Positions 7,277 to 12,219 of a stretch of 12,219 nucleotides of DNA are shown here, piece after piece. The DNA lies in assembly GCA_937915335.1 (NCBI GenBank), contig CALDLZ010000328.1, forward strand, positions 1 through 12,219, written 5' to 3'. A program made the position numbers and the translations under genes. The notes beneath the pieces were generated by a model. It ran no database searches. It was given only the letters and a program-made list of their open reading frames with translations, and had not been told where the DNA came from. This DNA is from an uncultured Faecalibacterium sp. GTDB taxonomy: Bacteria; Bacillota; Clostridia; Oscillospirales; Ruminococcaceae. Positions within the stretch are counted from its first letter, which is position 1. Each line of letters starts with the position of its first letter.

Positions 7277-8423
7277 ATGCATAAATTGAGAAAAGCTTTA
7301 TGCCCGTTGATGTGCACAATGTTTTTTTTTTTTTTTTTTCAGCGCATGTGCAGGGATTCCTCAGCAGAAACCGGGGATATATCGTTCTCCGATGAATGAG
7401 ATTTTTGCCCAGCAAAAAGAAATCACAGTTCCAGCCCGGCAGGTGGAACACGGTGAGGATTATGTCATCGAATGGCAAGACCCGGTAATGGAAAAGCATG
7501 TCCGAAACTGGCTCAACCGCCCGAAGGGGGAGATCTACCACAGCGATGTCTGGGATTATCAGCTGGTTACAGTGAGCTCAGGAAATAACCCGACAGATAC
7601 CATTATTAAAAATGCATCAGAAGGGGAAAATCTTGGGGATGATTTCAGCTATGATTCCAATGAGCTGTATAAAGCCAATGCATGCAAGGCGAGTGGTGAT
7701 TATGCTCCTTTGGCATCTCTTGCGGACCTACGACATTTTGACAGCTTGCAGGTGTTGAAAATTTTCAATGAGAAAGAAGCACCACCTATTTCTGACCTGA
7801 CAGGCTTAGAAGAATGCAAAAATCTGACGTATCTGGAGCTGCCCAGCGTGGAAAGTAGTGCGTTCCCGACATTTGCAAAGCTGGATTCCGTGGTAAAGCT
7901 GTTTTATGGTAGCAATATCGTCCGGGCGGATGTCAACGTCTCTGACCTCTCGGCATTTGCGCAAATGAAATCGCTGGAGGTGCTGTGGATCAGCGGCAGT
8001 GAGGTCGATCTGTCCCAGCTGGCGGGTGCGAACCTGCGTGCGCTGACGCTGGACGTGACCCGTGTCGAATCTCTGGAACCGTTGAAAGAGCTGCCGAACC
8101 TGCAAGCTCTGCAAATCGAAGAGACGGAAGTGCCCAGCTTTGAGCCGCTGACCGAGTGCAGTAAGCTGCAATATCTGGATATGGGGCTTTCCTTGGGAGC
8201 AAGAGAACGGTATCGGGACATGGATTATACCCCGTTGGCACGGATGCCGCAGCTGGTTTTGCTGAATCTGATGAATCACGCCTCTGTGGATTCAGAGCTG
8301 TGCAAACAAATTCTTGCCGGGGATACGAACCTGAAATATCTGGATGTTTCCTATACCAAAGTCGGGAAGGAAAAGACCGAGCTGGACACGAGCCAATTGG
8401 AGATCTTTATCGACGCGACCTGA
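7277..8423 (+). CDS. leucine-rich-repeat lipoprotein, frame broken at a T18 tract (phase-OFF or frameshift)
   Basis: This is an LRR surface lipoprotein whose reading frame is split as written. ATG 7277 has AGAGAGGAA at 7262-7270 and opens a signal peptide (MHKLRKALCPLMCTM), then a Phe run from 18 T. It next goes out of frame and stops at 7397-7399 after 40 codons. The frame one base over reads FSACAGIPQQ, a lipobox, and stays open to 8423. A tract of 17 T would give 381 residues with lipidated Cys24; 20 T would give 382. The mature N terminus (DPVMEKHVRNWLNRPKGEI...) resembles the cap of internalin-like bacterial LRR proteins. From about 7710 on there are at least six LRR units of the type LxxLxxLxxLxL. 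ATG 7392 starts the long open part but has no ribosome-binding site and no export signal. The likely role is surface binding; the ligand is unknown. Confidence 0.8.
7322..7339 (+). repeat. T18 homopolymer in the lipoprotein signal-peptide codons
   Basis: Eighteen consecutive T, preceded by G and followed by C, encode the hydrophobic core of the LRR lipoprotein signal peptide as phenylalanines. It is by far the longest homopolymer in the window. Length changes of one base switch the downstream frame: 17 and 20 T are in frame with the lipoprotein, while 18 and 19 are not. Confidence 0.95.
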
Positions 8424-8431
8424 CCTGAACA

Positions 8432-8467
8432 AAAAAACTCCCTCGCCGTTTGGCGGGGGAGTTTTTT
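8432..8467. terminator. bidirectional terminator between the LRR and PAP2 genes
   Basis: A 16-bp stem (8432-8447 with 8452-8467) has a GTTT loop and a single T-G wobble, and is flanked by A and T runs so that it works on both strands. It ends the LRR cassette from the left and the PAP2 phosphatase gene from the right. Confidence 0.92.
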
Positions 8468-8481
8468 GTTTCAGAGAAAGC

Positions 8482-9135
8482 TTACAGCCGCTGCAAGGCT
8501 CTTGCGTCGCTGCGTTCCAGCGCGTTCATTGCGGTGTCCAGCGCCATGGCCAGCAGGATACCCAGCAGCACGTCAATGCAGCTGTGCTGCTTGAGCAGGA
8601 CAGTGGAAGCGATGATGGACATGCAGAGTACGGCGGAAGCGGGCCGCATCCAGCGGCGGCGGGGCTCCTCGAAGATATGGCTGCGGTAGTAGGCCATCAT
8701 CAGGGTGACGGAGTTGAACACATGGATGGACGGGCAGACATTGAGGGGCGTGTCGGTGGCGTAGAGCATCCGCACAGCCTGAGCGAAGATGTCATTGCCG
8801 TACACCCGGTAAGGCCGCAGGTCAAGGCCGGTGGGCAGGATGACATAGCAGGCCAGCGCAATGGTCATACCGGCGAACAGGGGGAGGCAGAGCCGCCAGA
8901 AGTCGGCCCGGGGCGCTTTCCACAGCAGGTAGAACAGCGTGAACGGGATCCAGACGAACCAGGCGAAGTAGGGCACGATGGCATATTTGCAGAAGGGGAT
9001 CAGGTCGTCGAGGTGGCAGTGCACCCAGACATCAGGCACCGTGATGTTGGCCTCGAGCCAGTGGAATGCCGCAAGATAAAACACAAGATAAAACGCCATG
9101 AACGAAACGGGATGGCGGGAAAACCAGTTGCGCAT
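8482..9135 (-). CDS. PAP2 family membrane phosphatase
   Basis: This is a 217-residue integral membrane protein with about five or six hydrophobic segments and the active site of type 2 phosphatidic acid phosphatases. CPSIHV (His138) matches the PSxH motif, and KQHSCIDVLLG (His184, Asp188) matches the SRxxxxxHxxxD motif without its usual arginine. LRPYR at 106-110 may be the degenerate first motif. Members remove phosphate from lipid phosphates such as phosphatidate or undecaprenyl diphosphate at the outer membrane face; the substrate here is not determined. The start at 9135 has AAGGAA nine bases upstream and begins MRNWFSRHP; an open frame to 9255 exists, but it covers the promoter and lacks a ribosome-binding site. 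It is a single-gene unit. Confidence 0.88.
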   Translation of the reverse strand: MRNWFSRHPVSFMAFYLVFYLAAFHWLEANITVPDVWVHCHLDDLIPFCKYAIVPYFAWFVWIPFTLFYLLWKAPRADFWRLCLPLFAGMTIALACYVILPTGLDLRPYRVYGNDIFAQAVRMLYATDTPLNVCPSIHVFNSVTLMMAYYRSHIFEEPRRRWMRPASAVLCMSIIASTVLLKQHSCIDVLLGILLAMALDTAMNALERSDARALQRL

Positions 9136-9198
9136 GGAACACACTTCCTTTTCTGGAATGGGGGCCAAGGCCCCGCTGAAAGTTCTTTGCAGCGTATG

Positions 9199-9227
9199 AT
9201 TATACGCCGCAAAAACGAAGAAAACAA
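9199..9227 (-). promoter_or_regulatory. probable promoter of the PAP2 gene
   Basis: On the minus strand a perfect TATAAT (9199-9204) is preceded after 17 bp by TTGTTT (9222-9227), a weak -35 match. It lies about 65 bases before the start codon at 9135, which also argues against the longer open frame being translated. Confidence 0.6.
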
Positions 9228-9342
9228 GACAAAAAGCTGACAAAAACATGAACACATCCCCGCAGAATTTGGTGCGGTTTTCAGAAGCTTCTGCCTATTC
9301 ATACGAGATGAGAAGCGGGTTTCCTGCATAAAAAAGAAAATC

Positions 9343-9456
9343 CCTCTCAGTCACGCTGACGCGTGCCAGCTCCCCCGAAGGGGGAGCCAACGCATCTGAA
9401 AGACTAACGTCTGCAAATTTGCAAAACCTAGCCTTAGAACTGCAATGACGGAGAGG
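9343..9456. mobile_element. MITE-like intergenic inverted-repeat element
   Basis: This is a 114-bp element in the 329-base gap between the PAP2 and MATE genes. Its ends are near-perfect inverted repeats: 9343-9353 (CCTCTCAGTCA) and 9446-9456 (TGACGGAGAGG), 10 of 11 matching. Nested inside are the hairpin CACGC/GCGTG (9352-9365), the 8-bp hairpin GCTCCCCC/GGGGGAGC with a GAA loop (9369-9387), a short AGAC/GTCT hairpin (9401-9412) and the palindrome GCAAATTTGC (9413-9422). It has no coding capacity. I associate this style of hairpin with dispersed repeats in Faecalibacterium genomes, but copy number cannot be seen here. Read from the minus strand, the element is followed by a T-rich run (9327-9340), so it may double as the terminator of the MATE operon. 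The rest of the gap, apart from the PAP2 promoter, holds nothing I can identify. Confidence 0.65.
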
Positions 9457-9464
9457 TGTGTTTT

Positions 9465-10823
9465 TCAGATAACTGTCTTTTCCATCCACCTGCCCCGGAC
9501 ATAGCGGATGGCGAAGAAGAGGGAGCGCACGGCCCAATCCAGGAACATGCCAAACCAGATGGTCAGCACGCCGCGGTGGAACTTGAGTACCATCAGGTAG
9601 CAGAAGGCCACACGGAACAGCCACATGGAGAGGACGCTCACTGTCATGGTAAAGGCGGCGTCTCCGGCGGCGCGCAGGATGTTGGGCAGAGTAAAGCTGG
9701 ACGGCCAGATGAACAGGGAAATGATATTAAACCAGACCATGATACTCAACGCCATTTCGCTGGCTTCCGGGGAGAGGTTGAACCAGGAAAGGGCGATCTT
9801 GTTCAGGAAGAACAGGGCGGTCAGGTTCATCACCCACGCACCGACATAGGCCAGCTGTAAGAAGCGCTTGGAGTAATACTTGGCCTGATCCTTTTCGCCC
9901 GCGCCCAGACACTGGCCGATGACGGTCAGGGCGGCCATGCCCACGGCGTTGGCGGGAACATTCAGGAAGTTGGTGGTGTTGCCGGCCACGGCGCTGGCCG
10001 CAATGGCGGCGGTGCCCAGCGTGCTGGTCAGGCTGGAGACCGCCAGCTTGCCGATCTGGAACATACTGTTCTCAATGCCGGCCGGGATACCCACCTTCAA
10101 GATGCGCTTGATGAGGTCGAGGTCCGGCTTCAGGTCAGCCCAGTGGTCAATGCGCAGGGTGCAGTTGGGCTTTTCCAGCAGGTACATCACGGCAAAGCAG
10201 GCAATCATCCGGCTGATGAGGCTGGCCGTGGCCGCACCCATCACGCCCAGGCCAAAGCCGTAAATGAGGATAGCGTTGCCGCCGATGTTCACCACGTTCA
10301 TCACCAGGCTGGACAGCATACTGATCTTGCTGTTGCCCTGGGCCCGGAACAGGGCCGCACCGGCATTGTACACGCCGATGAAGGGGTAGCTCAGGGCCGA
10401 GAGCACGAAATAGGTCTCGGCGTACTTCATCACGTCAGCATCAATGGAGCCGAAAATGCCCCGCAGGATGGCGTGCCGCCCTACAATGACGATGGCGGCT
10501 GTGACCACGCTGAGCGAGAGCATGATGAACATGATCTGGGCGGCGCTGGCCTTGGCCCGGTCAGGCTCCCGGTGGCCGATGTACTGGCTGGCGACCACCG
10601 CACCGCCGGTGGCAAGGGCACTCATCAGCATGATCATCAGGACGTTGACCGAGTCCACCAGACTCACGCCCGAGACGGCGGCCTCGCCCACGGAGGAGAC
10701 CATCAGGGTGTCCGCCAGACCGATGGAAACGCTGAGGGCCTGCTCGGCCACCAGCGGCAGCAGCAGGGAGATGAGCTGCCGACGAGTAAACAACAGGGGA
10801 TGCTCAAATTTTTGCGATGTCAT
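9465..10823 (-). CDS. MATE family multidrug/metabolite exporter
   Basis: This is a 452-residue membrane protein with about twelve transmembrane segments arranged as two MatE repeats (about residues 16-175 and 240-400), the normal length for the family. Characteristic stretches include LLPLVAEQALSVSIGLADTLMVS at the N terminus, ALFRAQGNSKISM after the fourth segment, and VGMAALTVIGQCLGAGEKDQA in the second half. MATE proteins export cationic drugs or metabolites using Na+ or H+ gradients; the substrate is unknown. GGGGGTGAG lies just upstream of the ATG. The start is 16 bases after the stop of the secreted peptidase-like gene and no promoter lies between them, so the two are probably co-transcribed from the promoter at 11674-11702. 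Confidence 0.93.
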   Translation of the reverse strand: MTSQKFEHPLLFTRRQLISLLLPLVAEQALSVSIGLADTLMVSSVGEAAVSGVSLVDSVNVLMIMLMSALATGGAVVASQYIGHREPDRAKASAAQIMFIMLSLSVVTAAIVIVGRHAILRGIFGSIDADVMKYAETYFVLSALSYPFIGVYNAGAALFRAQGNSKISMLSSLVMNVVNIGGNAILIYGFGLGVMGAATASLISRMIACFAVMYLLEKPNCTLRIDHWADLKPDLDLIKRILKVGIPAGIENSMFQIGKLAVSSLTSTLGTAAIAASAVAGNTTNFLNVPANAVGMAALTVIGQCLGAGEKDQAKYYSKRFLQLAYVGAWVMNLTALFFLNKIALSWFNLSPEASEMALSIMVWFNIISLFIWPSSFTLPNILRAAGDAAFTMTVSVLSMWLFRVAFCYLMVLKFHRGVLTIWFGMFLDWAVRSLFFAIRYVRGRWMEKTVI

Positions 10824-10839
10824 AAGCTCACCCCCGCAA

Positions 10840-11637
10840 TTACGCGAATTCCTGGCTGGGGGTCAGGCTGGTACCATAATATACAATGTAGTCGTAGGGC
10901 ACCTGGGGGTTGTACTTGGCCAGGTCACCATACTTGGCAAGAATGTCATTGCGTAGGTTCTCGGGGGTATAAGGCTGCCCGGCGGAAAGGGTGTCGGCGC
11001 AGACAGAGTTCCACATCTCCTCGGCAAAGGCGGCGCAGTTGAAGTAGGCGGACCAGTGATCGGATCTGGCCAGGTTGCGGTTGACCACGTCCAGCTGACC
11101 CTGATCCAGCGAGGTCTGGATGGCGTAGATGTTCTGGTAGTAGGAATCGGCCAGGTATCGCTTGTAGTAGCCCTCCAGATTGTACCAGATGCCGGTGTGC
11201 TCCCAGCGGTTGCCGCGGGGGCTGAAGGTCATCTCGGTGTTGGGGGCAATCATCAGGCCGCCCACCTCAATGTCGTGGTCGGAGACGTTCCGCACCGAGA
11301 TGAAGGCATGGCCGCTGGAATTGATGGAAGCGTCGCCCCGGTCCTCGGCCCGGGCGTAGATGCGCAGCAGGGCCACTGCGCCCTCGGCTGGCGCGGCGTC
11401 ATAGGCCTGCACGGCGGATTTGTGGTCGGCTTCCTCAAAGTCGTATGGGCCGCCGATGCTGGTGGTAAAGCCAATGATGTTGCGGATCTGATCCTCAAGG
11501 GGGCTCACATCGGTAATGACCCGGTCATCCTTTGGGGCGGGGGTGGCGGCAGGCGCTTCGGCCAGCGCGGCGGTGCTGCCGCAGACGCAGACCGCCAGCG
11601 TCAGCCCCGCGGCCAGAGCGCGAAGATGTTTTTTCAT
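10840..11637 (-). CDS. secreted protein, putative permuted papain-fold cysteine peptidase/amidase
   Basis: This is a 265-residue protein with a Sec signal peptide (MKKHLRALAA..., cleavage likely at ALA/E, residues 26-27), followed by an Ala/Pro linker and a globular domain. GHAFISVRN (His110) is followed by a beta-rich stretch (EVGGLMIAPNTEMTFSPRG, GIWYNLEGYYKRY) and then by FNCAAFAEEMWN with Cys201. A histidine on a strand preceding a cysteine at a helix start is the layout of circularly permuted NlpC/P60-like or LRAT-like papain folds, so a peptidase, amidase or acyltransferase activity is plausible. This is an inference from motifs, not a recognised family. AGGAGG (11645-11650) precedes the ATG. 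It is the first gene of an operon with the MATE exporter. Confidence 0.8.
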   Translation of the reverse strand: MKKHLRALAAGLTLAVCVCGSTAALAEAPAATPAPKDDRVITDVSPLEDQIRNIIGFTTSIGGPYDFEEADHKSAVQAYDAAPAEGAVALLRIYARAEDRGDASINSSGHAFISVRNVSDHDIEVGGLMIAPNTEMTFSPRGNRWEHTGIWYNLEGYYKRYLADSYYQNIYAIQTSLDQGQLDVVNRNLARSDHWSAYFNCAAFAEEMWNSVCADTLSAGQPYTPENLRNDILAKYGDLAKYNPQVPYDYIVYYGTSLTPSQEFA

Positions 11638-11673
11638 GGCACGTCCTCCTGGAATTTTTTTCTTTCAAAGTAA

Positions 11674-11702
11674 AGGATAGTCGATTTCGGGCGCAGTGTC
11701 AA
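11674..11702 (-). promoter_or_regulatory. sigma-A promoter of the secreted protein-MATE operon
   Basis: On the minus strand a perfect TTGACA (11697-11702) is followed after 17 bp by TATCCT (11674-11679). The start would be close to 11667, giving a leader of about 30 bases that contains the AGGAGG site. Confidence 0.8.
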
Positions 11703-11720
11703 GAAAAATGACCCCAATGC

Positions 11721-11749
11721 TTTACCCCCGGAACCGGTTGTGCTAAAAT
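11721..11749 (+). promoter_or_regulatory. promoter of the pyrophosphatase gene
   Basis: TTTACC (11721-11726), a 17-bp spacer and TAAAAT (11744-11749), with an extended -10 TGC, lie only about 20 bp from the divergent promoter of the MATE operon. The leader of about 75 bases contains a GTGCCC/GGGCAC hairpin (11763-11768 with 11778-11783) upstream of the ribosome-binding site; it has no T tract and matches no riboswitch I know. Confidence 0.72.
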
Positions 11750-11832
11750 GAAGCTGGCAGCTGTGCCCGGTGTTTTGGGGCACGGGGCCGGTAAAAGGTA
11801 AATGAATGTTGACCTAGAGAGGGGAAGATGCT

Positions 11833-12219
11833 ATGCCAAAGGAAGCACACAAGGTCGTTGTCATCGGGCACCGCAACCCGGACACCGACTCCATCTGCTC
11901 TGCTATCGCCTATGCGGAGCTGAAAAACCGCACCAGCACGCTGGTCTGTGAACCCCGCCGTGCCGGTAAGATGAACCAGGAGACCGAGTTCGTCCTGAAA
12001 AAGTTCAATGTTACGCCGCCCCGGATGTGTACCGATGTGAACCCGAAGATCCGTGACGTGGATTACCGTGAGATGCCGGGCTTTCCCGGCTCCACCAGCC
12101 TGCGCAAGGCCTGGGAGATCATGCGCGACCAGCAGATCGACACCCTGACCATCACCAATGCCGACAACGAGCTGGAAGGCATCATCACCGTGAAGGATCT
12201 CGCCACCGCCAACATGGAC
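11833..12219 (+). CDS. manganese-dependent inorganic pyrophosphatase with CBS domain (family II), N-terminal part
   Basis: The first 129 codons of a gene that runs off the right edge. The start is ATG 11833, preceded by a purine-rich GAGAGGGGAAG. The sequence VVVIGHRNPDTDS (residues 8-20) is the family II pyrophosphatase/DHH signature; His13, Asp17 and Asp19 are expected Mn2+ ligands. The enzyme hydrolyses pyrophosphate to two phosphates in the cytoplasm. From about residue 75, MPGFPGSTSLRKAWEIMRDQ and ELEGIITVKDLATANMD form the first CBS motif, inserted after the N-terminal DHH segment as in the nucleotide-regulated subgroup of CBS-pyrophosphatases, which bind adenine nucleotides. The second CBS motif, any DRTGG domain and the DHHA2 domain would lie outside the window. 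Confidence 0.9.
   Translation, partial: MPKEAHKVVVIGHRNPDTDSICSAIAYAELKNRTSTLVCEPRRAGKMNQETEFVLKKFNVTPPRMCTDVNPKIRDVDYREMPGFPGSTSLRKAWEIMRDQQIDTLTITNADNELEGIITVKDLATANMD

Noticed and set aside
7392..7394. ATG 7392 as the true start of the LRR protein
   Set aside because: There is no usable ribosome-binding site, and starting there would omit the in-frame lipobox just upstream, leaving a surface-type LRR protein without an export signal.
9136..9255. N-terminal extension of the PAP2 protein
   Set aside because: The extension covers the probable promoter and lacks a ribosome-binding site; the internal ATG at 9135 has one.
9260..9293. Small hairpin CCGCA/TGCGG followed by TTTT, and the palindrome CAGAAGCTTCTG
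   Set aside because: The stem is only five base pairs and no gene ends nearby on the plus strand; the palindrome is short enough to occur by chance.
9343..9456. CRISPR array or tRNA in the hairpin-rich gap
   Set aside because: There are no regularly spaced direct repeats, and no cloverleaf with a T-loop signature; the pattern is of inverted repeats.
10143..11042. Plus-strand open frame of about 299 codons spanning the MATE and peptidase-like genes
   Set aside because: It crosses the boundary of two well-supported minus-strand genes and has the His/Gly/Gln-rich composition of an antisense shadow.

Overview
The window looks like a chromosomal segment of a gut Clostridia bacterium, probably of the Ruminococcaceae/Oscillospiraceae (Faecalibacterium-like). 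This is an inference. It rests on GC-rich coding with Firmicutes-type AGGAGG ribosome-binding sites, near-consensus sigma-A promoters that all have 17-bp spacers, a Gram-positive gene set (lipoproteins, a PTS EIICB, a family II pyrophosphatase with a CBS region), and an intergenic hairpin element of a type I associate with Faecalibacterium genomes. No rRNA, tRNA or CRISPR array is visible.

Layout: (1) 15-770 holds a lower-GC, translationally linked pair, a GNAT-like protein and a 74-residue unknown, closed by a terminator. (2) 923-2047 encodes a DUF362/2[4Fe-4S] ferredoxin-like protein. It converges on a small lipoprotein gene (2099-2695, minus), and the two share a bidirectional terminator. 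(3) From a divergent promoter region run a PTS EIICB permease (2956-4488), an M18 metallo-aminopeptidase (4557-5873) and a glutamyl-Q tRNA(Asp) synthetase (5870-6814); the last two overlap by four bases. (4) 6815-8467 is an AT-richer, terminator-bounded two-gene cassette of exported proteins: a small four-cysteine zinc-ribbon-like secreted protein and a leucine-rich-repeat lipoprotein. (5) 8482-9135 (minus) is a PAP2-type phosphatase. (6) 9343-9456 is a MITE-like inverted-repeat element. (7) 9465-11637 (minus) is an operon of a secreted putative papain-fold cysteine peptidase and a MATE exporter. (8) 11833 to the end is the start of a manganese-dependent inorganic pyrophosphatase with a CBS region, transcribed divergently from that operon.

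The most striking feature is in the LRR lipoprotein gene. Its signal peptide is encoded across a run of 18 T. In the sequence as given, the well-placed start codon (7277) is one base out of frame with the lipobox and the rest of the protein. A tract of 17 or 20 T would restore a 381- or 382-residue lipoprotein. This is the expected architecture of a slipped-strand phase-variable (contingency) surface protein, here in the OFF state, although a homopolymer sequencing error or RNA-polymerase slippage could also explain it.

Most other long open frames, especially on the strand opposite the GC-rich genes, are compositional shadows and are left out.
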